This document shows positions 40,726 to 49,576 of a DNA stretch of 64,000 nucleotides, piece by piece. Below the pieces are notes generated by a model that made no database searches, was not told the origin of the DNA, and saw nothing but the letters and a program-made list of their open reading frames with translations. The position numbers were made by a program, and so were the translations under genes. How positions within the stretch are numbered: the stretch's first letter is position 1; each line of letters opens with the position of its first letter. Where the stretch lies: positions 1,027,353 through 1,091,352 of the forward strand of contig NZ_BBXF01000003.1 in assembly GCF_001570585.1 (NCBI RefSeq), given 5' to 3'. Origin of the DNA: Herbidospora daliensis. GTDB taxonomy: Bacteria; Actinomycetota; Actinomycetes; Streptosporangiales; Streptosporangiaceae.

Positions 40726-41523
40726 ATGATCACCCCTGACAACCGGCCGCTGGCCCTGGTGACCGGCGCGTCGAGCGGAATCGGCTACGAACTGGCCCGT
40801 CAGTTCGCCCAGAACGGCTTCGACCTGGTCGTGGCGGCGGAGGACGAACGCCTGCTCGAAGCGGCCCGCGCCCTGGAGGACCTGGGCGCCGCCGTCTCGG
40901 CGGTCCGCGCCGACCTGGCCCACTACGAAGGGGTCGAGGAGCTCCATCTGCGCGCCACGGCGTCCGGCCGCCCGCTCGACGCGGTCGCGATCAACGCGGG
41001 CGTCGGCGTCGGCGGCGACTTCGCCCGCGAGACCGACTTCGACGCGGAGCTCAAGCTGATCAAGCTCAACGTCGTGTCGTCCGTCCACCTGGCCAAGCGG
41101 GTGCTGCCCGCGATGGTCGAGAAAGGCCGCGGCCGGGTGCTGTTCACCTCGTCGATCGCGGGCACCATGCCGGGGCCCTTCCACGCGGTCTACGCCGCGT
41201 CCAAGGCGTTCCTCTACTCCTTCGCCGAGTCGATCCGCGAGGAGCTCAAGGACACCGGCGTCACCGTGACGGCGCTGCTGCCCGGCCCGACCGACACCGA
41301 CTTCTTCCGGCGGGCCGGGATGCAGGACACGAAGGTCGGCTCGGCCGACAAGGACGACCCGGCCGAGGTCGCCCGCCAGGGGTACGCGGCGCTGATGAGC
41401 GGCGACGACCACGTGGTCGCCGGTTCGAAGAAGAACCTGGCGCAGAACCTGGCCGGCAAGGTGCTGCCCGAGACGGCCAAGGCACGGCTCACCCGCCGGA
41501 TGACCGAACCCGGCGGCGATTAG
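40726..41523 (+). CDS. Short-chain dehydrogenase/reductase
   Basis: 265 aa. Rossmann signature VTGASSGIGYELARQ near the N-terminus, NAGVGVG, catalytic Ser in FTSSIAG and the YxxxK pair in YAASKAFLYSFAESI. NAD(P)-dependent oxidoreductase of the classical SDR type; the tail (ADKDDPAEVARQGYAALMSG) is common in actinobacterial SDRs of unknown substrate. Ends with a 4-base overlap with the convergent peptidase gene. Confidence 0.92.
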   Translation: MITPDNRPLALVTGASSGIGYELARQFAQNGFDLVVAAEDERLLEAARALEDLGAAVSAVRADLAHYEGVEELHLRATASGRPLDAVAINAGVGVGGDFARETDFDAELKLIKLNVVSSVHLAKRVLPAMVEKGRGRVLFTSSIAGTMPGPFHAVYAASKAFLYSFAESIREELKDTGVTVTALLPGPTDTDFFRRAGMQDTKVGSADKDDPAEVARQGYAALMSGDDHVVAGSKKNLAQNLAGKVLPETAKARLTRRMTEPGGD

Positions 41524-42854
41524 GCCGTCAGCTCCTCGCCCAGCAGGTGGACGAGGGTCTGCACCCCCTTGAGCAGCACGCCGACGTCGGCGCTCTCGTC
41601 GGCGTCGTGCCAGCGGTCCTCCGGCAGGCCGGTCCCGAAGAACACCACGGGGCTGTCCAGCCGGCGGGCCAGCAGGTCGGCAGGGGCGCCGCCGCCGTTG
41701 CGCATCCGCCCGGCGGGCCGCCCCCAGGCCCGGGACATCGCTCGTTCCAGCGCGGCGACCGCCGGGTGGCCGGGCGGGGTGACGTAGGGCTCGGAGAGGG
41801 TGTCGGCGAAGGTCAGGGTGTACTCGTAGCCGTCGGTGACCTGTTCGCTCACCCACTGCCGGATCTGCGCGGCGGCCTTGCCGGAGTTCTGGCCCTGGAC
41901 GATGTGGAAGACCAGCGAGGCCGACGCGGCCGACGGGATGACGCCCCGCGACGAGGTCACGCCGGTCCCGCCGAGCACCTGCTCGATCTCCACCGCCGGG
42001 CGGGTCCACAACCGTTCGGGCACGCTGCGGCCCTTCTCCCCGCCGATGAAGGAGGTCCGCGTACGGGCCAGCCAGTCGCCGGGGTCGAACGGGAAGAAGG
42101 CCAGTTCCGGCGGCGTCTCGGCGACGGCGTCGTAGAAGTCCGGCACGGTGATCCGGCCGTCGCCGTCGACGAGCCCGCCGAGCAGGCGGCACAGTTCGCG
42201 CAGCGGGTTGGGCGCGGCGCCGGAGGCCACCCCGGCGTGCACGTCGACCGCCGGGCCGCGGATCTCCAGCGTGAGGCCGACCAGGCCGCGCACCCCCGTG
42301 CACACCGCCGGCTGGCCGGCCGACCACAACAGGGTGTCGCTGAGTATCACCAGGTCGGCGGCCAGCCGGTCGCCGTGCTCCGCAAGCAGGCCGGTCAGAT
42401 GCGGCGAGCCGATCTCCTCCTCGCCCTCGACGAGGAGGGTCACGCCGACGGGCAGGTCGCCGGCGGCCAGCAGGGTGCGCAGCGCCCACAGGTGGCACAG
42501 CACCTGCCCCTTCGCGTCGGAGGCGCCCCTGCCGTAGACGCGGCCGCGGCGCACCACCGGGTCGAACGGCGGGGTCTCCCGCCAGTGGTCGGGCCGCACC
42601 TCCCGCACGTCGTGGTGCGAGTAGACCAGCACGGTGGGCGCGTCCGGGTGAGGGCGGGGCCAGCGGGCGTACACGGCGGTCCCGCCGCCGGTGGGCCACT
42701 CCTCGACCTCCGGGCAGCCCATCTCCTCCAGGTACGCCGCCAGCCAGCGGGCCGACCGGGCGACGTCCGGCGCGTGCCCGGCGACCGCCGAGACCGACGG
42801 GATCCGCACCCAGGCTTCGAGGTCGGCCAGGAACTCCCCGACCGGCGGCCTCAC
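41520..42854 (-). CDS. M20-family metallopeptidase (dipeptidase-like)
   Basis: 444 aa. Di-zinc site residues in VYSHHDVREVRP, YGRGASDAKGQ, LVEGEEEIGSP and ILSDTLLW, with a dimerisation (lid) domain around GPAVDVHAGVASG and a final GGGAPADLLARRL/FFGTGLPEDRWHDADE segment. This order fits the M20 dipeptidase/carnosinase-like group. Cytoplasmic; hydrolyses small peptides or N-acyl amino acids. Its ATG overlaps the stop of the MBL gene upstream (ATGA at 42851-42854), so they form one transcript. Confidence 0.92.
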   Translation of the reverse strand: MRPPVGEFLADLEAWVRIPSVSAVAGHAPDVARSARWLAAYLEEMGCPEVEEWPTGGGTAVYARWPRPHPDAPTVLVYSHHDVREVRPDHWRETPPFDPVVRRGRVYGRGASDAKGQVLCHLWALRTLLAAGDLPVGVTLLVEGEEEIGSPHLTGLLAEHGDRLAADLVILSDTLLWSAGQPAVCTGVRGLVGLTLEIRGPAVDVHAGVASGAAPNPLRELCRLLGGLVDGDGRITVPDFYDAVAETPPELAFFPFDPGDWLARTRTSFIGGEKGRSVPERLWTRPAVEIEQVLGGTGVTSSRGVIPSAASASLVFHIVQGQNSGKAAAQIRQWVSEQVTDGYEYTLTFADTLSEPYVTPPGHPAVAALERAMSRAWGRPAGRMRNGGGAPADLLARRLDSPVVFFGTGLPEDRWHDADESADVGVLLKGVQTLVHLLGEELTA

Positions 42855-43657
42855 GTCGTCTCCTGGAGCGAGAGGGCCTCCCCGCGCTCGACGTAGCGGA
42901 TCCGGTCGGCCAGGCCCGCCCGTTCCATGTGCCGGTGGAAGTCCTCGATGGGCGAGGTGAAGACGTCGTAGTCGTCGAAGTGCACCGGCATGACGGCGCG
43001 CGGATCGATCAGTTTGACCCAGCCCGCGCCCTGTTCCCCGTCCATGGTGACCAGCATCAGGCCCAGGATCTTGGTGCCGCCCAGGTGGACGATGGCCAGG
43101 TCGACGTCGGGGAACCGGGTGGTGATGCGTTCGAGACGGCGGTCGAGCAGGGTGTCCCCGCTGATGTGGACGCGCAGGTCGACCAGGCCGTCGGCGCCGG
43201 TGAACTCCAGCATGCCGCCCATGACGGGCGGCAGCAGGAACTGGGCCGCGCCGGGCGCGTGCCGGGCGGGCAGCGCCGTGATCGTGAGTGAACGGTCTCC
43301 TTTGTGCAGTTCGTGGCTCCGCCAGGCGGGCAGCCCGATGGCGTTGCCGTACCCCTGCCGGCGCAGCCGCCGGGCGGCGTGCTCGGTGGTCAGCACCGGC
43401 AGGTCGTGGTCGAGGCCGTCTCTGGCGGTCTTGTCCCAGTGGTCGTCGTGCAGGTGCGAGAGCACCACGGCGTCCAGCGGCGGCAGTTCCGAGACGTCGA
43501 GAGCGGGTTCCCTGAGCCGCCGCGTGGTCAGGCCGTACCCCAGATGCGCCCGCTGCCCCCGGTGCATGAAGTTGGGGTCGGTCAGCAGGGTGAAGCCGTT
43601 GTGGCGGATCACCGTGGTCGCGTTCCCGATGAACCGCACGCTGGACTCGCCGTTCAT
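42851..43657 (-). CDS. MBL-fold metallohydrolase (UlaG-like)
   Basis: 268 aa. FIGNATTVIRHNGFTLLTDP, metal motif LSHLHDDHWD (HxHxDH), TALPARHAPG, HISGDTLLD and MPVHFDDYDVF. Typical metal-dependent hydrolase of the UlaG/Zn-hydrolase type. The substrate is unknown; the tight coupling with the peptidase suggests a joint degradative role. ATG at 43655-43657. Confidence 0.9.
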   Translation of the reverse strand: MNGESSVRFIGNATTVIRHNGFTLLTDPNFMHRGQRAHLGYGLTTRRLREPALDVSELPPLDAVVLSHLHDDHWDKTARDGLDHDLPVLTTEHAARRLRRQGYGNAIGLPAWRSHELHKGDRSLTITALPARHAPGAAQFLLPPVMGGMLEFTGADGLVDLRVHISGDTLLDRRLERITTRFPDVDLAIVHLGGTKILGLMLVTMDGEQGAGWVKLIDPRAVMPVHFDDYDVFTSPIEDFHRHMERAGLADRIRYVERGEALSLQETT

Positions 43658-43670
43658 GGCGCCCCCTCCG

Positions 43671-44156
43671 TCACGCGGCCCGGTGGTGGGTCAGGGAGCT
43701 GGGCGCGTCGAGGTTGGCGCCGTCGTGCACGCCCACGCCGAGCCGGTCGACCAGCTCGCCGCCCAGCCAGCCGGTCACGCCGCCCAGCACCACCCCGGCG
43801 AAGCTCAGCACCAGAGCCCAGGCGCCGGGCGTCCAGTCGACCGCGCCGGCGCGCAGCAGCCAGCTGCCCGCGAAGAGCAGCAGCACCACCACGTTGCCGA
43901 TCCCGTGGTAGGCGCCGATGCGCCGGGCCCGGGTGCCCGCCGGGACGGCGAGCCAGTCGACCAGCCCGAAGACGCCCGCGATCACGCCGCCGACGACCCC
44001 GGCCGCGATGACGTAGGCGGCGGCCAGCGCGAAGCCGGCGCCGCCGGTGAACAGGCGGATGACGTCGAAGACCACCCCGGTGACGAGCAGGCCCAGCGGG
44101 AAGACGATGAGCACCTGGTGGATGGGATGGCCGAGGGCCTTGGCTCTGCTTTCCAT
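43671..44156 (-). CDS. DUF2231 membrane protein
   Basis: 161 aa with four probable transmembrane helices. Signature GHPIHQVLIVFPLGLLVTGV at residues 9-28, then AAGVVGGVIAGVFGLVDWLA, HGIGNVVVLLLFAGSWLL and FAGVVLGGVTGWLGGELV. DUF2231 proteins are heme- or redox-linked membrane proteins by association; function unproven. Lies 13 bases after the MBL gene direction-wise and just downstream of the ferritin-like gene. Confidence 0.88.
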   Translation of the reverse strand: MESRAKALGHPIHQVLIVFPLGLLVTGVVFDVIRLFTGGAGFALAAAYVIAAGVVGGVIAGVFGLVDWLAVPAGTRARRIGAYHGIGNVVVLLLFAGSWLLRAGAVDWTPGAWALVLSFAGVVLGGVTGWLGGELVDRLGVGVHDGANLDAPSSLTHHRAA

Positions 44157-44171
44157 GACACGCCCCTCTCG

Positions 44172-45383
44172 TCATCCGGCCGGGCGGTCCAGCCGGAGGC
44201 TCGGTACGGGATGCGGCCCCTCCGTCTCGAGCCGGTATTCGCGTCCGGACTTGCCGGCGTTCTCGGCGATCACCAGCTCCGAGGCCGGGCTCTCGCTACC
44301 CATGACGGCGTTCTGCATGGCCTCGAACCGCTCGTGCGCGTCCTGGACGTAACCCGTTCCGATCGTCGTGTAGTCGATCTGCGTGGCGGTGAGCTCGCGC
44401 AGGTAGCCCTTGTTGGGCTCGAAGGTCACCGGCGCGGGCAGTTCGGGGGCGAGCACCTGCTCCGGGTCGCGGCCGTCGTGCTCCCTGAACAGCTCGGCGG
44501 CCAGCCGCAGGTGTTCGAGCTCCATGTTCAGGTGGAGCTCCCAGATGGCCTTCACCTTCGGGTCGCTCTCGGTCTCCATGAACGAGTGGTAGAGGTAGCA
44601 CTCGTTGTACTCGTGGTGCAGCAGCATCTCCCACCAGGTCTCGCCCGGGTCGACCAGGGACTCGTAGTGGGTGACGTGCTCCTCCTCGATCATCCCGATC
44701 TCCTGGTAGAGCTAGCGGGCGATCGGCTCCATGTACGTCGGGCCGACGTTCATGTAGAAGTTCATCGTCTGCTGCTCGGCCGACATGATCGTGAGGGCGT
44801 GCAGCTTGGAGATCGGCGCGGTGGCGTCCTTGTCGTAGCTCTGCCGGACGTTGTCGATCGGATCGCGGTGGTGCAGGTACGTCGGCCGTCCGGGCATCAC
44901 CTCGGTCAGCCCGTCGACGATCTTCTCGGCGCGGCGGTGCTCGATCATCTCGTAGAGGTTGGCGTACCGGTAGAGGTGGTCGAAGTCCTCCAGGACGCCG
45001 AACTGGTAGGCCTGCTTGAGGTAGGGGTCGGGTTCCATCCGGGCGACCCACGCGGTGAGGTCGACGGCGACCTGCTCGTAGGCGATGGTCGTCTCCAGGA
45101 CCGAGGCGAGGCCGGGCAGCAGCCAGTTGACCGCCTTCTGCTGCTGGGCCTCGATGTAACGCACCCGGGCCAGGTGCTGTTTGAGCTCCAGGCTCGGGGC
45201 GTGGCGGGCCATCTGGTGACTGAAAAGGATCGCCTCGACCTCGATGCCGTTCAGCGTGATGATGCGGCAGCGGGTGTAGGGGTCGGAGTGCTCGGGGTCG
45301 ACGGGGGTCACGGCCAGCTCGCGCCAGGAGCGGAGTTGCCGGTCGAGCGGGATGCCGCGCTCACGCAGGGGATTGAACGTCAT
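44172..45383 (-). pseudogene. Ferritin-like protein gene split by one in-frame TAG
   Basis: 403 codons in a single frame, interrupted only by TAG at 44712-44714. The first part (45383 to the TAG, 223 aa) starts MTFNPLRERGIPLDRQLRSW and has helices such as SVLETTIAYEQVAVDLTAWV and YEMIEHRRAEKIVDG. After the stop the frame continues LYQEIGMIEEEHVTHYESLV and LHLNMELEHLRLAAELF, with the E-E-x-H and E-x-E-x-x-H type metal ligands of ferritin-like four-helix proteins. The natural residue at the stop is probably Glu (GAG to TAG). Either a recent nonsense mutation, a sequencing error or readthrough. A translation restart at 44693 could give the 173-aa second half. Coupled to the hemerythrin gene by ATGA. 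Confidence 0.75.
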
Positions 45384-45940
45384 CGGCCCTCTCCCATCGC
45401 CTTGCGGATGGCGTCGCGGGCCCGGTCCATGATCGCCACGGGCGGGCCCAGCAGCAGGTTCCTGGTCGCCGACTCGACGCCCGGATGCGGCCGGGTGGGG
45501 GCCATCTTCTCGGCGGCCTGGACGGCGGCGGTCATCTTGGCCAGCCGCGCCGGGTCGCCCTCACGGGTCAGGTGGGTGAACTCGTACCGCTCCTCGGCGC
45601 GGGCGTGGGCCAGCACCTCGACCCGCAGGATCTCCAGGTGCTTGGGGAAGTCGGGGTGGTCGCTGCCCATCTGGTCGAGGTCGGCGAGCAGCCGCTTGGC
45701 CTGGTTCTCCTCGCGGAGCCGGTCGTCGGCGATGCCGTCGCCGCCGTCCACGACCTGCCGGACGTAGGGGTGGACGAGTTCCTCCTCGGCCGTCTCGTGC
45801 ACGGCGAGCAGGCGGACGAGGCGGCGGAAGGCCTCTTCGCGGGCCGCGCCGTCGGTCGCCGTGACTTCGGTGAACAGATCGTTGATCTCCGCGTGCTGGC
45901 GGACGAGGAAGGCCACGACATCGGTCTGCTGAGCGTCCAT
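45380..45940 (-). CDS. Hemerythrin HHE-domain protein
   Basis: 186 aa. The N-terminal four-helix domain carries the di-iron ligands: VRQHAEINDLFTEV, LLAVHETAEEELVHPYV, then ADLDQMGSDHPDFPKHLEIL and VLAHARAEERYEF. HHE proteins bind oxygen, NO or iron. The C-terminus (ESATRNLLLGPPVAIMDRAR) is a linker plus amphipathic helix. First gene of a run with the ferritin-like and DUF2231 genes; it overlaps the ferritin-like start by four bases. Confidence 0.92.
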   Translation of the reverse strand: MDAQQTDVVAFLVRQHAEINDLFTEVTATDGAAREEAFRRLVRLLAVHETAEEELVHPYVRQVVDGGDGIADDRLREENQAKRLLADLDQMGSDHPDFPKHLEILRVEVLAHARAEERYEFTHLTREGDPARLAKMTAAVQAAEKMAPTRPHPGVESATRNLLLGPPVAIMDRARDAIRKAMGEGR

Positions 45941-46030
45941 GACGGAACACCTTCGATGATCAGCAGGGGTCGGCTGCGCCTTGGGGGAGCCGACGAGATG
46001 GCACGCTGTTCGGCCAGGTGGACTCCCTTA

Positions 46031-46046
46031 CCCCCGCTGCCGGGGG
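46031..46046 (-). terminator. Short hairpin after the decarboxylase gene
   Basis: cccccg (46031-46036), ctgc, cggggg (46041-46046), about 20 bases beyond the stop of the minus-strand decarboxylase gene. Short stem, no strong T run; plausible but weak terminator. Confidence 0.4.
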
Positions 46047-46066
46047 CTAACCACAGCCGTGCGCCG

Positions 46067-47515
46067 CTACTCCTTGACGACGCGGATCGTCTCCAGCGAG
46101 GAGTCCCACGCGTCCGGGATGACCATGCCCGACCGCAACCCGGTGGTCAGATACGCCAGCACGTCGCCGGTGAGCCGCTCGCCGGGCAGCGCGGCCGGGA
46201 TGCCCGGCGGGTAGGGCGTGAGCATCTCGGCGGAGATCCGCCCGGCGGCCCGGTCGGCGGGGACCGGCTCGGTCTCGGCGAAGAAGGCGTCGCGCGGCGC
46301 CATCACCTGGTCGAGGCGCAGGTCGCCGGGCACCCGCACCTGGGCGGCCGGCAGCTCGCCGGCGCGGTCGGCCAGGTCTCTCAGGGCGGCCAGCAGGGCC
46401 TCGGCCGACTTCTCGTCGTCGGCGTGGCTGAGCTGGGCGCTGATGCGGCGGTGGTCCGACAGGTGCATGTTGATCTGGTGGTGCTCCCGCAGCCAGTCGG
46501 CCATCGCGTAGCCCGAGGCGCCGGTCGCGGAGACGTCCACGACGACCTGGAGCGGGTCCATGTCGGCGATCATGCCGTCGTAGTCGGCGCGGCCGTACAC
46601 GTGGAAGCCGTCGAGGTCGTCGGCGGCCGCGCGCACGTGGTGGGCCAGCGCGAGGGTGCGGTCGTACGTCGCGCGGCCGTGCTCGACCATCTGCCGCCGC
46701 CAGCCGTCGAGCGCGGCGTAGATCAGCACCGACGAGCTCGTGGTGTTCAGCAGGTCGGAGCGGGCCTTGAGCAGGGCCGGGTCGATGCGGTCGCCCCGCA
46801 GGTGGAAGACCGAGCTCTGCTCCAGGGCCGATCCCATCTTGTGGACGGACGTCACGCACATGTCCGCGCCGGCGTCCATCGCCCAGGTGGGCAGGTCGGG
46901 ATGGAACGGCAGGTGGGCGCCCCAGGCCTCGTCCACCAGAAGCGGTCGTCCGTGCTCGTGGCAGACCCGGGTCAGCTCGGTCAGGTCGGCGCAGGTGCCG
47001 TAGGGCGTCGGGCTGACCACCAGGACGCCCTTGGCGTCGGGATGGGCCTTCAGGGCGGCGGCGAACGCCTCGACCGACGGCGGGTGGGCGAGCTGCCGCT
47101 CGTGGTCCCACGTCGGGTCGACCCAGACCGGGATCACCCCGGTCAGGACCAGGCCGGACCCGACCGACTTGTGCGCGTCCCGGCCGATGATCAGCTTCTC
47201 GCCCGGCCCGGCCGTCGCCATGATCGCCGTCTTGACCGACAACGAGCTGCCGCACGTGCTGAAGAACGCCTGGTCGGCGTCGACGGCGTCGGCCATCAGC
47301 TCCTCGGCCTCCTGGACGACGCCCCCAGACGCGCGCCGGTCGTCGAGCCCGGCCGTGGCCAGCACGTCCGACCGGAAGACGTCCAGGCCCATGACCTCGG
47401 CGACCCGGGGATCCACCCCCCGCCCCTGTTTGTGGCCGGGCGGGGTGAACGGGGTCTGCCCGCTCGCGTGGTAGGCGGCGAGGGCTTCCAGGATCGGTGC
47501 GCGTGAATGGTCCAC
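46067..47515 (-). CDS. Orn/Lys/Arg decarboxylase (PLP, fold I)
   Basis: 482 aa from GTG 47513-47515 (GGGAAGG upstream). FTPPGHKQGRGVDPRV near the start, STCGSSLSVKTAIMA, LLVDEAWGAHLPFHPDLPTW with the PLP Asp, and the PLP lysine in SVHKMGSALEQSS. A C-terminal domain ends with MLTPYPPGIPAALPGE. Size and motifs match the short bacterial Orn/Lys/Arg decarboxylases (SpeA/YaaO-like), making agmatine, cadaverine or putrescine. Which amino acid cannot be told. Stands alone between the hemerythrin group and the CtaG group; a longer in-frame extension upstream is unlikely to be coding. Confidence 0.92.
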   Translation of the reverse strand: MDHSRAPILEALAAYHASGQTPFTPPGHKQGRGVDPRVAEVMGLDVFRSDVLATAGLDDRRASGGVVQEAEELMADAVDADQAFFSTCGSSLSVKTAIMATAGPGEKLIIGRDAHKSVGSGLVLTGVIPVWVDPTWDHERQLAHPPSVEAFAAALKAHPDAKGVLVVSPTPYGTCADLTELTRVCHEHGRPLLVDEAWGAHLPFHPDLPTWAMDAGADMCVTSVHKMGSALEQSSVFHLRGDRIDPALLKARSDLLNTTSSSVLIYAALDGWRRQMVEHGRATYDRTLALAHHVRAAADDLDGFHVYGRADYDGMIADMDPLQVVVDVSATGASGYAMADWLREHHQINMHLSDHRRISAQLSHADDEKSAEALLAALRDLADRAGELPAAQVRVPGDLRLDQVMAPRDAFFAETEPVPADRAAGRISAEMLTPYPPGIPAALPGERLTGDVLAYLTTGLRSGMVIPDAWDSSLETIRVVKE

Positions 47516-47580
47516 GCCGGGGCCCTTCCCGGCAGGCCCGGGAACAGCCCCAACCGCCAGGTGATTTTCTTTGGCCCGCG

Positions 47581-47703
47581 TCAGCCGGGCCGGTCCACGC
47601 GCAGGCTCGGCACCGGGTGCGGCCCTTCGGTCTCCAGGCGGTACTCGCGCTCCGCATCGCCTCGAAGCGCTCGTGCGCCTCCTGGACGTAGCCGGTCCCG
47701 ATC
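47581..47703 (-). pseudogene. Remnant of a second ferritin-like gene, fused to the CtaG 3' end
   Basis: The minus strand reads IGTGYVQEAHERFEAM in one frame and, after a deletion, REYRLETEGPHPVPSLRVDR in the next. Both pieces match the C-terminal part of the ferritin-like protein at 44172 (IGTGYVQDAHERFEAM and REYRLETEGPHPVPSLRLDR). About 25 codons between them are lost. A paralogue has therefore been deleted here, leaving its tail as the end of the CtaG frame. Confidence 0.7.
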
Positions 47704-48486
47704 GATCCCTCGGCCGAACTTCGACCTCACATATCCCCACGAGACGGAACGGGACCGCGGTCGTGCCGGGCGCCAGGTGGTGACCAGGGCCAGGGCCAGG
47801 AGGAGTTCGGCGAGGTCGCCGCCGTAGTACATGATCTCGCCCGCGCCGCGCAGCTGGGCGATCGGCGCGTCCAAATGGACGAGGTAGCCGCCGTACATGA
47901 GCTGCGAGACGACGGCGTGGGCGGCGATGGCGACGCCCAGCACCACCAGCCGGGCCCGCACCCCCGGCCGCGCGGGAGCCGGATCGGGACCGGCCACAGC
48001 CCAGGCGAACAGCAGGCCCGACAGCAGGAAGTGGACGTGCACCACCGGATGGGCGCCGATGAGTGAGTACAGCGGGGTGAGGTAGAGCGCCGCCATGCCT
48101 CCGGTGCTCAGCACCAGGGCCGTGACCGGGTGGGCGGCGACGCGCACGAACGGGGTGCGCAGCGCGCCGGTCACCCGCCGGGCCGCGGCGGCGGGCAGCG
48201 CCCGCAGCAGCACCGTGACGGGTGCGCCCAGGACGAGCGCGATGGGGGCGTACATGCCGATGAGAAGGTGCTGGAGCATGTGGCCGCGCAGGTCGTGGTG
48301 GGCCGCCGAGGCCACCGCGGGCAGCAGCGCGACCACCAGGAGGAGGCAGCCGAGCACGAACGAGACGGCCCGGCCCCGGTCGGCCGGGCGCGCTCCGGTA
48401 CGTCCCCGGGCCCGCGTCAGCAGGAGCAGGTAGGCCGCCGCGGCCAGGAGGGGGATCGGCCAGGCGCCGATCGGGTGGTCGTGCAT
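47581..48486 (-). CDS. CtaG-like cytochrome c oxidase assembly protein, altered C-terminus
   Basis: 301 aa as read, with about seven transmembrane helices (for example IPLLAAAAYLLLLTRA, FVLGCLLLVVALLPAVAS, HPVTALVLSTGGMAALYLT). Histidines typical of the caa3-type CtaG family appear in SAAHHDLRGHMLQHLLIGM, AHPVVHVHFLLSG and DPAPARPG/HAVVSQ. It should help deliver copper to cytochrome oxidase. The last about 55 residues after VTTWRPARPR are encoded by the ferritin-like remnant read in a foreign frame, so the natural stop has been lost; the membrane part is intact. Starts at ATG 48484-48486, sharing TGATG with the DUF2243 stop. Confidence 0.8.
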   Translation of the reverse strand: MHDHPIGAWPIPLLAAAAYLLLLTRARGRTGARPADRGRAVSFVLGCLLLVVALLPAVASAAHHDLRGHMLQHLLIGMYAPIALVLGAPVTVLLRALPAAAARRVTGALRTPFVRVAAHPVTALVLSTGGMAALYLTPLYSLIGAHPVVHVHFLLSGLLFAWAVAGPDPAPARPGVRARLVVLGVAIAAHAVVSQLMYGGYLVHLDAPIAQLRGAGEIMYYGGDLAELLLALALVTTWRPARPRSRSVSWGYVRSKFGRGIDRDRLRPGGARALRGDAEREYRLETEGPHPVPSLRVDRPG

Positions 48487-48980
48487 CAGGCGGTCTCGGG
48501 GGCGAGCGCCCGGCCGCCGCGCTGCAGCAGGTAGCCGCCGGCCACCAGGGCCGCGCCGAGCAGCAGGAAAGCGAGGTCCCACCACACCTGGTAGGGGCCG
48601 CCGTGGACGTGGTGGATGCCCAGGACGTGGTGGTCGATCACGCCCTCGACCAGGTTGAACAGCCCCCACCCGACGAGCATCCAGCCCCACAGCACCCGGG
48701 AGGTCCAGACCCTGCGGCGGCCGTGGGCGACCCGGCCGTACAGGAGGGCGAGGCCCGTCAGCACCGCCAGCCAGCACACGGTGTGGAACAGCCCGTCCCA
48801 CAGGGTGTTCATCTCCAGCCCCGGGACGGTGAGGGGCGAGTAGTACCGCACCCCGATGTTGTCGGTGTCGGTGCTGCTCAGCATGTGGTGCCACTGCAGG
48901 ACCTGGTGCAGCAGGATGCCGTCGACGAACCCGCCGAGCCCCACCCCCAGGACGATCCCGGGCAACCTCAGGCTCACCAC
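48486..48980 (-). CDS. DUF2243 membrane protein
   Basis: 164 aa, four transmembrane helices. GIVLGVGLGGFVDGILLHQV followed by LQWHHMLSS is the DUF2243 signature, with further conserved DGLFHTVCW and NLVEGVIDHHVLGIHHVHGG. The many histidines in membrane positions suggest metal or heme binding. It is directly upstream of and coupled to the CtaG-like gene, so a role in cytochrome oxidase assembly is a fair inference. Confidence 0.88.
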   Translation of the reverse strand: MVSLRLPGIVLGVGLGGFVDGILLHQVLQWHHMLSSTDTDNIGVRYYSPLTVPGLEMNTLWDGLFHTVCWLAVLTGLALLYGRVAHGRRRVWTSRVLWGWMLVGWGLFNLVEGVIDHHVLGIHHVHGGPYQVWWDLAFLLLGAALVAGGYLLQRGGRALAPETA

Positions 48981-49072
48981 GGCCGCTCCCGCCTCTCCGT
49001 TACAAGATCACGTGCAGTCTGCCCCCGAGGGCGCGACCGTGAAACCTCCGGGCCGGCGGGAGCGGCTCCGGC

Positions 49073-49576
49073 TCAGAGGTGGTCCCTGGCCTGCTCCGCC
49101 GTGGTGTGGGCCGCCTCACCGGCCGTCTGCCGGACCTTCTCGGCGGCCTGCTGGGCCGTCTCCCTGGCCTCCTGGCCGAGCGTCTGGGCGCTGTCTTTCA
49201 CCTGGTCGACGACCGGCTGCACGTACTCGCCGACCTGGGCGGCGGCGCGTTTCTCCGCGCGGCTCTCGGGGATCAGCGCGGCGGCCAGCGCGCCGACGCC
49301 GAAGGCGACCAGCCCGGCGGCCAGCGGGTTGCCCCTGGTTCCGCGCATCGCCTGATGTGGTGTGTTCGCGATCGTGTCCTTCATGGTGCCGGCTGCGTGT
49401 CCGGTGGTGCCCATGACGCGCTCCTTGATGGTTCGGGTGGTGGTCCGGATGCCTTCGGTGCGCCGGCGCATGATCTGGCGGGGGCTCGTGTGCTCGCCGA
49501 TCCGGTCGACGTCCTGGGCGATCTCGGCGCGGGTCCGCTCGATGTCGCGTTTCAGCTCGTCCGGTCGCGCATCCAC
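49073..49576 (-). CDS. DUF3618 membrane-associated stress protein
   Basis: 167 aa from GTG 49574-49576. Starts DARPDELKRDIERTRAEIAQ, the DUF3618 motif, then a basic stretch, one transmembrane segment (NPLAAGLVAFGVGALAAALI) and a long Gln/Ala/Glu-rich amphipathic helix resembling LEA-like desiccation proteins (QTLGQEARETAQQAAEKVRQ). Last of a three-gene unit with overlapping ends (49552-49576). Function unknown; the family is usually near holin-like genes, as here. Confidence 0.82.
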   Translation of the reverse strand: MDARPDELKRDIERTRAEIAQDVDRIGEHTSPRQIMRRRTEGIRTTTRTIKERVMGTTGHAAGTMKDTIANTPHQAMRGTRGNPLAAGLVAFGVGALAAALIPESRAEKRAAAQVGEYVQPVVDQVKDSAQTLGQEARETAQQAAEKVRQTAGEAAHTTAEQARDHL

